In this document: piece by piece, positions 1-9,840 of the stretch
How positions within the stretch are numbered: position 1 is the first letter of the stretch
Layout of the letters: the number at the start of each line of letters is the position of its first letter
Assembly: GCF_018873765.1 (NCBI RefSeq)
Contig: NC_057920.1
Span: 9,995,307 to 10,059,306, forward strand
Direction of reading: 5' to 3'
Length of the DNA: 64,000 nt
Source of the DNA: Telopea speciosissima
Taxonomy: Eukaryota; Streptophyta; Magnoliopsida; Proteales; Proteaceae
Translations under genes and position numbers: made by a program
The notes under the pieces: model-generated
Databases searched by the model: none
Told to the model about the DNA's origin: nothing
The model's input: the letters and a program-made list of their open reading frames with translations, nothing else

Positions 1-590
1 CAAATGTTTTTGGTTTTTTAAAATTTTATGGCAAAGAACCCGGCCCGCCCTTATTTTTAATGAATAAATCGGGTAAGCCGTCGATCCATGGGAGACCTTG
101 TTCTGAACTTCTGATAATGTGAACTGATAGGTCTGGGCCTATGAGAATCATGAACCATTTCAAACTGGTGTAAGGGTATCAATTTAGAACTAAACCGAAC
201 TAAACTGAAATAATTCGGTTCAGTTTTTAGGTTCAAAATATAGAATCTTTCTCAGTTTGGTTTGGTTCTCTTTTGGGTTGAAACCATCGATTCGATTGGG
301 ACTAGAATAAATTTAAATTTTTTTTTAATGTTTTAATCCATGTGGATGACAAATTCTATTCTTTTTTAATATTTGAAAAAAGTTTAAACCAGAATCTTAC
401 CATATCGATTCGGTTCTGATTTGAAAATTAGGCTTCTATTTGATTTCGATTTCATATTTCAAATATTCTATCTTGAATTGAATGATTGACACAATGACAC
501 CCTTAGGTTTAGGCGGGTGGACCCAAAAGGTAAAGAAGAGTTGAACTCACGACCCTACTTCCTGAGGCATTGTCACTTGCCAAATGCGTT
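1..590. repeat. Non-coding flank with a hAT-like repeat (171-505)
   Basis: No coding potential is visible. Positions 171-505 begin with taagggtatcaa and end with gacaccctta, a near inverted pair of the kind that bounds many small plant hAT-type MITEs. The inside is rich in aaccgaac/ttcggttc-type words. No target duplication is visible at the ends, so the boundaries are tentative. Confidence 0.35.
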
Positions 591-1085
591 CCCCCATAGG
601 GATGTCAATTTGGCCTAGTGAACCCGTGAATCCGAGCCAGCCCTAACCCGTCTTGAGCTTGGACAGGGCCTCGGCCTGGTTTTTCAGCATGCAGAGCTGG
701 ATTAGGCTTAAATTTTTCCTAGCCCTGGAAGGGCCGGACCTGGGTTAAGGCTCCGGGCTGAACCCAGCCCTGAATTAATTACAATACATATAACCAAATA
801 AAGATATAGAAAGGGGGTTCTTGTTTTCAAATTTTGTTCTAGAAACCTCAAACGAACTGTTCTTACGGTCACACATCATAGTGCTTCGAAAGTTAAGGGT
901 GCAAGTTTGACCCTGTCGGCCCAGGTCCGGCATGAGCTAGAACAAGGCTTGGGATGAGAAAGGCTGGCCCTGAAAGCAGGTCAGGGCTGGAAATTTCTGA
1001 CCCTGAGTCAGGGTCGGGTCGGCCTAGGGTTGAGGCCTCGGGCTGAGCCTGGCCCGACCCAGTCCGACCCTGTTGTTAAGTTATA
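590..1085. repeat. Dispersed repeat rich in gcccgaccc/agccctg words (left copy)
   Basis: This stretch has recurring words such as agccctgg, gggctgaacccagccctg and gtcgggtcgg. Positions about 698-891 match 9640-9830 over about 190 bp in the same orientation, from taggtttaaatttttcctag-like sequence to gtgcttcgaaag. Related wording returns at 11860-12050. It is a dispersed family that surrounds the viral insertion on both sides. No ORF here looks genuine. Confidence 0.6.
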
Positions 1086-1120
1086 CTATAAAATATATAT
1101 TGATATAATATTATATATAT

Positions 1121-1260
1121 ATAAGGAGAATGTTCTCTGTGCCGCAGCGCAGGCTGTACCCAGGCACATGGGCAGCCTGTGCAGGGGGGCAGATGGTCAT
1201 TGCGCCCACCCCCATATGCCTGGGTGCAGCCTGCGTTACGGCACAAAGAACAACGCTCCA
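1121..1260. mobile_element. Foldback MITE at the left border of the viral insert
   Basis: The arms 1121-1168 and 1212-1260 are near-perfect inverted repeats, starting ggagaatgttctctgtgccg and ending cggcacaaagaacaacgctcc, around a loop of about 43 bp. The element lies inside a TA-dinucleotide tract, so any duplicated target would be TA-only and gives no information. Size and structure fit a Mutator-type MITE; the superfamily is an inference. Confidence 0.7.
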
Positions 1261-1275
1261 TATATATATATATAT

Positions 1276-1496
1276 GGAGCATTGCCTGAAAGAATAGGCT
1301 CGTGATATTGTGCTCTTACCCTCTCTCTTTGTGCGTTACCCTCTTGGTGGGATAAGTCTGATAGTATCTGGCACTGAACCGTTTCAAGAGCCGACAGAGT
1401 GTAAGTCCCGGGGTTAACGGTATAACACCAGATAGTGCCTTTTCCCATTTTAGAACGACAAAATGCACTTTTAAAGGGGGGGATAGTATCCATATC
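1276..1496 (+). other. Viral leader segment downstream of the primer site
   Basis: About 220 bp lie between the TA-repeat border and the first in-frame ATG of the polyprotein at 1497. In caulimovirids the region just after the tRNA primer site is the tail of the RNA leader, so this placement is expected. No coding potential is seen. Confidence 0.5.
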
Positions 1497-2531
1497 ATGG
1501 ATCAATTAAGTCGAACAATGTCTTCTAGTACTCTGGAAGATTAGAGTTCAAACTGTAGCGTCATAAGTAATGACGAACAAAAGAGAGACGGGAGTCTCAA
1601 AAAATGGACCATTCCCAAAGTTCCGACAAAAGATGTTTACAAATAAGACCTCTACAGCTTCGCTGAAACTATCAATACCGTTGAACAAACAGTAGACTTC
1701 AACCCAAATATGCAGGAAATCTGCCTGCTAAATCCCAAAAGCCTTGAGCAACTCAAACAAAAATATAACTATATTCATATAGGACTCATCCAAGTTGCCA
1801 TAAAACCCCTCCATAGAGAAGGGTTGAATACATCCATACTCTTAGCCTTAAGAGACACTAGGTTCCTCAAATTTGATGATTGCCTCATAGGAGCCATCGA
1901 AACAAGTATGTGTTATGGACCAGTCCATTTTAACTGTTATCCTGACATAAGTCTACCCCTAAAAGATGAAAACATCCTAGATGCCCTCAAGATCAACCTC
2001 AAATCCCATGGCTACAATATGAAGCCAGGATCAATACCCATAGCTGTTGCCCATAGAGTCCAGTACAAAGCTATGAAAAAGATTTCTTGTCCAAGAGCCT
2101 TGAGGAAATCTGAAAAGGGCCAAACCAGGTTCATAGAAACAGACTTTGCTCACGCCAGGACTATTCTCCCTAGAATTTCAAAATGGAATGAAATTTCATT
2201 CCCAGAAGAATGGAAACTACAATGCCAAATTCCTATCCCACAAATAGATAATAAAGAAGTCGAATATATCACCCAAACTATTAATGGAGAAGTTTCGATC
2301 AAGTTCAATAGAACGCAAGGCACTCAAAAGGGAAAAGAACCTGTAGGATCCTTGTTAAAGAATCCTAAAGAACAACTTGCTAGAGCTTCATTCTCCGGCA
2401 CACCCTCAAACTATAGTTACCACACGGCCTACCAATCAAAAAATAGTAGCCTTACCAACCTTAGGCAACATGGAAACGTTTTACATGGAAGGTATCAAGA
2501 TTACAAAGCTGAAACACAAGGATCTGACTGA
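1497..2531 (+). pseudogene. Viral movement protein domain (30K superfamily), N-terminal part of ORF1
   Basis: Open residues from 1710 to 2528 resemble the 30K movement proteins of caulimovirids, which widen plasmodesmata for cell-to-cell spread. Recognisable parts are the hydrophobic strands around IHIGLIQVAIKPL, the LALRDTRF region, and the stretch containing YGPVHFNCYPDISLPL. Two stops (1542, 1644) lie upstream in the same frame and one (TGA, 2529) ends the segment. The assignment rests on family pattern and on position as the first domain of a caulimovirid polyprotein. Confidence 0.75.
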
Positions 2532-2567
2532 ACTCCAACACCCCCTAGGTCACCATCTTATTCCCAG

Positions 2568-4430
2568 ATGGCAGCACCTACTCATGATGGCCGAATAGGA
2601 GTCATTCTTTGCGAAGAAGACTTCCAAATAAACAAACCCTTGTTGAAAGAAGACTTCAACTCTCCAAAAAACAAAGATAAACGAGATTGGTTTTTTGAAA
2701 CCACTACGGAAGACCAACGAAGCAAGATTAGAGAACACTGGTATAGTATAATCACCAGCGAAAAAATTAACATAGTGTTCTTTACCTATTTAGAAATGTG
2801 TGCAAAACACCATGAAATAGACTACCCCTTTATTAGTCTAAATACAAATCAGAAATCCACTACCTCCTGGAAGACCGACTCCAATGAGATCATTGAGTCT
2901 GTCCACCCTCCTCTTGCCAATCTCAAACTAACCATTAATGGAGCAGAAATCCCTGCTACCCCATTTAGAGCAACAAGCAGAGCCACTGAAGGGGAAAAGA
3001 AACTCATTGGCTTAACAAACTATACAAACCAACATCTCTTAACAATTGGAAACCAATTATCTAGGGTTAAAGCCCTAGTACAACCAAAATTAGATCCCCC
3101 TGTTCAAGGAACTAGAACCACCAAAGAAGTCCCTAGTTCTTAAAAAACAAAACCCATGTTTACTCCTCATAACATGAATAAAAGAAACATGAAAGCTCTA
3201 AACAAAGTTGATGCCTTAAGAGAAATCGAACAACGATTAAGCTCCCCGGTCATCCTAGAAATGCCCCAAAAGGAATCCCAAAGCCAATCCCAACTCTCAG
3301 AGATTGGAAGAACAATAGGAGTCATAAATCTCCAAGAAACCAATAGTATACCAAACACTATAAATGTAATAGAAGAAAACTTTCAAAGGTCCTACCCAAA
3401 ACCAACCTTCCCTGATTTACAAATGGAAAATCGAGGAATTTATTCCCAAGCTTCTTACCAAAGTGGAGTCATCTGTGAATGGAACATAGATGGAATGTCT
3501 GAATACCACATAATAAACAAGTTACAAGAAATGACCATGGTAGCCAATGCCTACCGAATTAAAGAAACCTCTGACCAAGCTGTAGCTGATCTCCTAATTT
3601 CAGGATTTACTGGCCAATTAAAAGGATGGTGGGACTATGTCCTGACCATTGGCCAAAAGACCGAAATCCTAACCGCGGTCTAAACCACTGAAGATGGAAC
3701 AATAATCTTAGAAAATGGTAATATTGTTGAGGATGCAGTCAACACCCTCATCTTTAGTATTACTAAATATTTCTTAGGAGACCCCTCCAGACTAAAGGAT
3801 AGGTCTTCAGAACAATTAACAAACCTCAAATGTAGAAAATTACATGACTTCAAATGGTATAAAGATATATTCATGACTAAAGTCCTAACTAGGGAAGACG
3901 CTAATTCTCCCTTTTGGAAAGAAAAGTTTATCACTGGATTACCAAACATTTTCTCAGAAAAAATAAAACAAAGACTAACGAAAAAAAACAATGGTGAGAT
4001 TCCCTATGAGAATCTTACCTATGGAGACCTAATCAATACCATTCATGAAGAAGGCATAGCCTTATGTACCGACCTAAGATTAGCAAAACAAATGAAAAAG
4101 GAAAACAAATCCTACAAAGAATTAGGAAGATTCTGTGAGCAATACGGATTCCCAATCCCAAAACCCCTATCAAACAAAAAACATAAAAAACATTTCAAAT
4201 CTAAAAATAAGAGACACTCTAAAGAAACGAACCTAGAAAAATACTATACAAAACCTAGGTATTCCAAAAAGAAAAGGTTCCATCCCAAGAAAACCCAAGA
4301 AAACATAAAACAAGAAAACCCCACAAACTCTGATAAAAGGAAATGTTACAATTGTGGAAAATTAGGCCACATTGTAAAATATTGCAAGGCCGCTAAAAAG
4401 GTAAGCCTTCTAAACTTAGATCATGAAACC
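2568..4430 (+). pseudogene. Viral coat protein region with CCHC zinc knuckle
   Basis: The frame continues through stops at 3141 and 3681. The middle part carries gag-like features: WWDYVL near 3630, then a Lys/Arg-rich tract (about 4140-4320). A zinc knuckle follows at 4344-4385, with C-x2-C-x4-H-x4-C spacing (CYNCGKLGHIVKYC). In caulimovirids this knuckle ends the coat protein and binds RNA during packaging. Downstream, about 4440-4620, is strongly acidic and serine-rich, like the acidic tails flanking caulimovirid coat proteins. Confidence 0.78.
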
Positions 4431-4949
4431 CAAGAACAAATCTTTAAGATATTTGCTGAGTCTGACTCAGACGTAGAAGATTCTAGTGAAATTTACTATG
4501 AAGTAAACCAAATCAATCAAGAAAGTGAGTCTAGTGATGAAACTAACTCTGAACCCGATGTTGTGGCATGTAACTGTATTACTTCTGCTATAAAAATTTA
4601 TTCTTCCTCCGAAGATAGTTCAGAAAACAAAAGCATCAATATGATGAGACAATCCTTTTTTGATGCAATAGAACAAATAGCAGATATCCAAGTTAGGAAA
4701 CAATGCTTAGTAGAAGCTAAACAAACCTTAGAAGAAAACAAAGAACGACAAAAGCCTTATGATATTAACCAGGTTTTTAAGAGATTTGACAAGAAAAAAT
4801 CTACTAAAAAATCCGAAAAAACCAGAATCACAAATCTAGAAGTAACTACGCAAGAACTGAAAAGAGAAATAAAAGAAGTCAAAGAAGAATTGATAAAGCT
4901 CAAAGGAAAGTCCAAACAAATCGAAAACCCAGAGACAGAAACTGGACAA

Positions 4950-5432
4950 GCAAGTCAAAATTTTGTAGTAAGCATTTCCCCCCAAAAATGGTTTATCAAA
5001 ATCAGTCTAACAATAGCCTCATCATACAAATTCACATCTGTGGCCTTGATTGATTCAGGAGCACAACTAAATTGCATCCAAGAAGGACTCGTTCCTACCC
5101 AACACTTTCAAAGAACTGGACAAAGGTTAACCACTGCCAGTGGAGCCTACCTTGATGTCCAATACAAAATACCAGAAGTTCATATTTGTAATCAAGGGAC
5201 ATGTTTTAAACAATCCTTTATCTTAGTCAAAAACCTAGATTGCCAAGTAATTCTAGGGCAACCCTTTATAGAATTAATAAAACCCTTCAAAGTAACAAAT
5301 CAAAAACTAACTACAAAAATAGGAGGACAAAAGATAAGTTTTGACTTCCTAGAGCCTTCTGACATGGAACAAATAAAAAATCTTAAGGCCCTAGCTATAA
5401 CAAAAGAACCATCTATAAACAGAATAAGATGA
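4950..5432 (+). pseudogene. Viral aspartic protease domain
   Basis: A retropepsin-like domain has its active-site Asp-Ser-Gly at 5052-5060 (context ALIDSGAQLN), followed by the hydrophobic strand FILVKNLDCQVILGQPFI, typical of pararetroviral proteases that cut the polyprotein. The domain is uninterrupted from 4950 to the TGA at 5430, which separates it from the reverse transcriptase. Confidence 0.82.
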
Positions 5433-6479
5433 TCAAAAGAAAAATACCTGAACCACTTAAAAAGGGAAATCAAGCATATAAAAACTGCCGAGATACTACA
5501 AAAGAAAGATATTCAAACTCCTATAAACCAAATAAGAACCCAATTTGAGACTAATCTTTGCTCTGAATTTTTCGACACCTTCTGGCATAAAAAAAGACAC
5601 ATAGTCAAACCTCCTTATGAAAAGGAATTCTCTGAGAAAAATATCCCTACCAAAGCAAGACCAATCCAGATGAGCCAAGAACTTCAGGAAACCTGTAAGA
5701 AAGAAATTCAAGACCTTTTAAACAAAAAATTGATCATGAAAAGCCGATCTCCTTGGAGTTGTGCAACATTTTATGTGAACAAAAACTCTGAGATAGAAAG
5801 AGGAACTCCCCGGCTAGTAATCAATTACAAGCCCCTAAATGAAGTTCTCCAATGGATCAGATACCCAATTCCCAATAAGGACTTGCTCCAAAAAATACAC
5901 CAAGCTAAAATATTCTCAAAATTCGATATGAAATCTGGATTCTGGCAAGTCCAAATCCATGAAGAAGATCGCTACAAAACTGCCTTCACTACTCCATTTG
6001 GACATTACGAGTGGAATTTAATGCCCTTCGGATTAAAAAATGCACCAAGTGAGTTCCAGAATATCATGAACGGCATCTTTAACCCTTATGGCCATTATGC
6101 CATAGTATATATAGATGATGTCTTAGTTTTCTCCGAATCAGTAGATCAACATTTCAAACACTTAAGAAGTTTTTATCAAGTTGTCAAAACCAATGGACTT
6201 GTCATCTCAAAGAAAAAAATGGATTTATTCCAAACCAAGATAAGATTTTTAGGACATTATATCTATCAGGGGACTATCATCCCTATTGAAAGAACTATTA
6301 TCTTTGCAGAAAAATTCTCCGACCAAATCCTAGAAAATAAGCAATTACAAAGATTCCTAGGAAGTTTAAATTACGTTAGAGACTTCCTCCCTTCAATAAG
6401 CAAGATCTGTGAACCCTTATACCAACGGCTTAAGAAAAAGGCCCCTGCACGGACTGAAGCACAAACAAAAGTCGTCTAA
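5433..6479 (+). pseudogene. Viral reverse transcriptase domain
   Basis: The RT palm is well preserved: TPRLVINYKPLNE near 5805-5845, the FSKFDMKSGFWQ block with the first catalytic Asp (about 5920-5955), PFGLKNAPSEFQ near 6027, and the YIDD catalytic box at 6108-6119. FLGSLNYVRDFLP of the connection lies near 6355-6395. These are the standard motifs of Caulimoviridae and Ty3-type RTs; the lack of integrase and LTRs and the upstream movement protein decide for a caulimovirid. Open from 5433 to the TAA at 6477. Confidence 0.9.
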
Positions 6480-6950
6480 GACATAAAAAAATTAGTCAAG
6501 GAAATTCCATGTTTAACACTAGCAAACCCAGAACTCCCTAAGGTCGTTGAAACAGATGCTTCAGATCTTGGGTATGGAGGAATCCTCAAACAAATTGATC
6601 AAGGAAAAGAAAAATTGGTTCAATACACGTCCGGATTATGGAACAATGCACAAAAAAATTATAGTACTATTAAAAAGGAAATTTTGTCAGTAGTTTTATG
6701 TATCCAAAAATTTCAAGGAGATTTGTTAAACAAGAAATTTTTAGTCCAAGTAGATTGTAGTGCTGCAAAACAAGTTTTAAAAAATGATGTCCAAAATATT
6801 GCTTCAAAACAAATTTTTGCAAGATGGCAAGCTCTTTTATCCAGTTTTGATTTTGAAATTGAGTATATAAAAGGAGAGTTAAATTCAATTCCTGATTTTC
6901 TCACCCGAGAATTCCTACAGGGCCCCAAGGCTATAAATCTCATTTGCATC
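6480..6950 (+). pseudogene. Viral RNase H domain
   Basis: It continues in frame after the TAA at 6477. Acidic catalytic positions are visible in order: Asp in ETDASDLGYGG (about 6550), Glu in KKEILSVVLCIQKF (about 6675), Asp in LVQVDCSAAKQ (about 6745) and Asp in SIPDFLTREF (about 6885). The domain degrades template RNA during reverse transcription. A proline-, serine- and lysine-rich linker starting MPPKDDNALS follows to 7457. Confidence 0.85.
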
Positions 6951-7460
6951 ATGCCTCCCAAAGATGACAACGCCCTCTCAAGAGTCAAATCCAAAACTGC
7001 ATATGCCAAGGCTCCACCTCGAAAACAGATAGCAAGCTCCTCTCAAACCACATCAATTGTCCCGTTCTCTCACATTGTTGCAGGGACATCTCAAACCGTC
7101 ACCAAACCAAGCTCTTCTCAATCAGTAACCAATTTTCCCTCTCAAAAACTCACCCAACAAACACCAAAGCCCATACAAAAAAGCCAGTCTGTCAACAAAG
7201 ATATCTTTCAAAACCTCCTCATCTTAGAAGACTACTATATCCACAAATATACCTTTGCAACTGACATTATCAAGAGAATCTTTTACCAAGATTGGCAATT
7301 CTGCTCTCCAAACCCAACAAAATCTCAAGAGTTCTACGAATTCATCCTCGTAGACACCGATTCCATTATAATCAAACAAAATTTTGATAAAGAAGATAAG
7401 TCTCTTGTGACTCACTCCTCAGTCACTATTCTCAAGATCATCAACGCTGAAGATTAGGGA

Positions 7461-8249
7461 ATGCCCCCCCTTCATCACAAAGACTTCTCTCAGCATTATA
7501 ACCCCAAAGGATACAATTACTTAGATTACGTGGATGCTTGGGACCACGCTTTCCTATGGCAAAACTCAAAAGGAAGACACTCGCGGTTCTTCTGTTTTGA
7601 TTACAAGTTCAAAAGTAACATCCCAAACTGGTTCTCAAAGTGGTGGCACACATATGGACCAATCAAAGAAGTACTTCCCTCATCCCTTGTAGAAGTCTTT
7701 GCAAAGTTCTGTGAGATCACTTCAAAAATCCCGGGACAATCAGACTTATTCAAGTTCTTCCTGCAATGTCACTTAGCCTGGATAATGTACTGGGAATATC
7801 AAGTTCAGCATCTTGAAACACATGAAGTTACCCTGCCAGTTCTGGCAAGGATCTTTTATGTCAAATTGTGGGATGGATGTAATATTACACATTGTACCAC
7901 TGACAAGATCATCAAAGCCATTACTGGGCTAAAGCCCATTCCAAAGGTCACTCACTCCCAAGGATCCAATGAGGAGATTCGCCTCAGACGGAAACAACTT
8001 GAAGAAGAACTTGCTCGACTTGGCCCAGCTAGCGAGGAAGACGAAGATGAAGAAGAAAGATTCAGTATGGATTCCTTGTCCCATCATCTTCATGAGGGAC
8101 AGTTTGCCCAAGACCCTGATGACCATGAGGACCTGCTTACTCAACAAGCAGAGTCAGTTTCTTCAGCCCATTTTGCAAACAGAGGCCGCGGAAGAGGTCG
8201 AGACAACATTGCTGACCATTTGACCCGCCGGTCAAACAGAATCAGATGA
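7461..8249 (+). CDS. Pararetrovirus ORF2, 262 codons, unknown function, still open
   Basis: ORF2 starts 3 nt after the ORF1 stop, in the same frame. The N-terminal two thirds are rich in Trp, Tyr and Phe (YNPKGYNYLDYVDAWDHAF near the start, then NWFSKWWHTYGP). Then come an acidic run (SEEDEDEEE, about residue 194), and an Arg/Gly-rich C-terminus (RGRGRGR). A similar aromatic-rich domain follows RNase H in many integrated plant pararetroviruses, by my recollection of the family; its role is unknown. The basic tail suggests nucleic-acid contact (inference). It has no internal stop, unlike ORF1. The preceding segment 6951-7457 might belong to the same protein if the TAG at 7455 is itself decay. 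Confidence 0.6.
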   Translation: MPPLHHKDFSQHYNPKGYNYLDYVDAWDHAFLWQNSKGRHSRFFCFDYKFKSNIPNWFSKWWHTYGPIKEVLPSSLVEVFAKFCEITSKIPGQSDLFKFFLQCHLAWIMYWEYQVQHLETHEVTLPVLARIFYVKLWDGCNITHCTTDKIIKAITGLKPIPKVTHSQGSNEEIRLRRKQLEEELARLGPASEEDEDEEERFSMDSLSHHLHEGQFAQDPDDHEDLLTQQAESVSSAHFANRGRGRGRDNIADHLTRRSNRIR

Positions 8250-8339
8250 GGACCCTTTCAAAAAAAAAAAAAAAAACTATTTGCAAAAACCCATGGATCT
8301 GGGTCATGTATCCTAGCTAGAGGACAATCCGGACAACCC

Positions 8340-8740
8340 GTTTGGGAAAAGGATGTCTACGCTAGTGTGACGTAAGGATAATTCCTTTCACACTATTGCC
8401 ACTACTTGGTAATTAAAATAATTGAGTACAAACAGTGTGGGCACAATGTGGAAAATAGTCTGTCCCCCAGACATGGAATGCCACGTGCCCCCATTATCTA
8501 TCAAGACCACTTCAAGACAAGATTACTTTCGGTGCTCTCTCTCCAACGTCTCAAAAGCCAAGAAAGCAGGCCCGTGATTCACAGTTCCCTGTCACGCCTG
8601 GCCAGCTTTTCCAAAAGAAAAGACCATTTCATCAAAAAGAATATTCTCCTTCAGGTGGCTGTGGCCCGCCAAGAGTCTCGTTCCTTGATCCCTTCCGTCT
8701 TTAAAAGCCAAGACGGATCACATTCAAAGCAGGCTGAAGT
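8340..8740 (+). promoter_or_regulatory. Pararetroviral promoter region with as-1-like element
   Basis: TGACGTAAGG at 8368-8377 matches the first half of the as-1 box of the cauliflower mosaic virus 35S promoter, a target of plant TGA bZIP factors. It lies after the last ORF, where the full-length-RNA promoter sits in this family. A TTTAAAAG at about 8700-8707 is the best TATA-like site, inside the short palindrome ccgtct...agacgg (8695-8716). The start would then fall near 8735. The TATA call is weak; the as-1-like box is clear. Confidence 0.55.
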
Positions 8741-9294
8741 ATTGGAAGCGAGAAGAGAAAACTCTGCAACCAACTTCGTCATCATCAAAAGAACTAAGTA
8801 GTTCTTCAAATTTTTCATTTTATTTCAAATTTTGTAATCAAAGTTCTGCAACAAGAGTCTGTATCTCCAAGTTCAAAGTGTTCTTCCCAAGTTTCATAAG
8901 CTTATATCTGAAGCTTCCAAGTCCTCGTCCATACCTGTAAGTTAACCCTTCTGGTAGTCTTACTTGTATTCAAGTCCCTGAAAATATCAAGTCCTTAGCA
9001 TATTCCAAGATTGTGTTTGTAATCATCCAAGATCTCTTCTAATATAATACTTCAAGTTTAATTTTCAAATATCATCTTTCTTTTGGCCGGCTCAGCCGCC
9101 TACAAAAGCACAGCAGAAAACTATCTGCAAAACGGTAGATCGCTGAGGGTTACCCCCTCTGAGTGTGACAAAGGATCCATACTGGATCAACAGCACCTGC
9201 TAAGCACACACTGCAAATTTTATTTGATCGCTTGCTTTCTCTGATTGTTCATCACACACTTAAGCACAATATAGTTAGATCCTTCGTTTTCTAC
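8741..9294 (+). other. Viral leader / terminal redundancy region
   Basis: About 550 bp with no convincing ORF lie between the inferred RNA start and the primer site. This matches the long structured leader of caulimovirid pregenomic RNA. No clear AATAAA is visible. Confidence 0.4.
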
Positions 9295-9300
9295 TGGTAT
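9295..9300 (+). other. Half of the tRNA-Met primer-binding site at the right border
   Basis: TGGTAT, the first six bases of the plant tRNA-iMet primer-binding site, is followed directly by a TA repeat. The left border of the insert begins with GAGC (1277-1280), the last four bases of the same site. The match is short, so support comes from its position at both ends of the insert. Confidence 0.5.
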
Positions 9301-9420
9301 ATATATATATATATATATAATACACTTTAAATGTTAAACGCATTATGTTAGATAATATATTATAAATTAAGATAATAAGAGATATAATATATTTTATTAT
9401 GATGCTATTATGTAAAAAAT
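9301..9420. repeat. TA-dinucleotide and AT-rich tract, right of the viral insert
   Basis: A run of AT dinucleotides (9298-9319) leads into very AT-rich sequence. A matching AT-rich tract (1085-1120 and 1261-1275) lies on the left. Together they look like one original TA microsatellite split by the virus. Confidence 0.75.
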
Positions 9421-9439
9421 CATTTTCTCCCTGACCCAA

Positions 9440-9840
9440 CCCAGTCCATGCATCTCACTCTCCCCCCCCCCACCTATGATTAGGGCCAATTAGGGTTAGC
9501 TCGGCCCGACCCTGAGGGCGGGTCAAGGTTGGATTTTCAGGCCCTAAGATAGGGTCGGACCCGGCTTTGGCCCAACTAAGGGGACTTAGGGTTGGGCTAG
9601 GGTTTTAAAAAGCTCGGCCCAACCCAACCCCGTTCTATTAGGTTTAAATTTTTCCTAGCCCTGGTAGCGCGGGGCTTTGGTTGAGGCTTCAGGCTGAGCC
9701 CAGCCCTGTATTAATTACAATATATGTAATCAAATAAAGATATAGAAAGGGGTTCTTGCTTTCAAATGTTGTTCTAAAAACCCCCCAAAAGAACTGTTCT
9801 CGTGTTTCACGCATCAAAGTGCTTCGAAAGGTGTCAGCAG
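9440..9840. repeat. Dispersed repeat rich in gcccgaccc words (right copy)
   Basis: The 9640-9830 part matches 698-891 in direct orientation, including ttaattacaatatatgtaa-type sequence, aaagatatagaaaggggttc and gtgcttcgaaag. The 9480-9640 part shares the gcccgaccctga vocabulary of 900-1080. Non-coding. Confidence 0.6.

Larger units (their letters stand above)
1497..7457 (+). pseudogene. Pararetrovirus ORF1 polyprotein, broken by seven in-frame stops
   Basis: One reading frame runs from the ATG at 1497 to the TAG at 7455-7457, about 1,987 codons. It is interrupted by TAG at 1542, TAA at 1644, TGA at 2529, TAA at 3141, TAA at 3681, TGA at 5430 and TAA at 6477. No frameshift is seen: all recognisable domains share this frame. 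Order: movement protein (about 1710-2400), coat region and CCHC knuckle (2568-4385), acidic/coiled segment (4430-4930), aspartic protease (4950-5380), reverse transcriptase (5430-6400), RNase H (6480-6920), and a basic linker (6950-7457). All seven stops are of a type that a single C-to-T transition can create, as expected of methylated silent DNA. No functional polyprotein can be made as it stands. Confidence 0.88.
1276..9300 (+). mobile_element. Endogenous pararetrovirus (Caulimoviridae), one genome length
   Basis: An 8.0-kb integrated viral genome holds, in order: a leader, one long ORF with 30K movement protein, coat region with zinc knuckle, aspartic protease, reverse transcriptase and RNase H, then a second ORF, a promoter region with an as-1-like box, and more leader. 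There is no integrase and no LTR, which separates it from gypsy elements with a similar RT. Both ends abut TA repeats. The right end stops at TGGTAT and the left end starts at GAGC, the two halves of the tRNA-Met primer site. The single-ORF layout suggests a florendovirus- or petuvirus-like lineage; the genus is inferred. It is broken by stops and is most likely inert. Confidence 0.9.

Noticed and set aside
1030..1505. Short ORFs on both strands around the left viral border
   Set aside because: They lie in the palindromic MITE and TA repeat and run through both; translation is a by-product of the inverted arms.
5430..6950. RT-RNase H block read as a Ty3/gypsy element
   Set aside because: No integrase, no LTR pair, a movement protein upstream and an as-1-type promoter downstream; this is a pararetrovirus.
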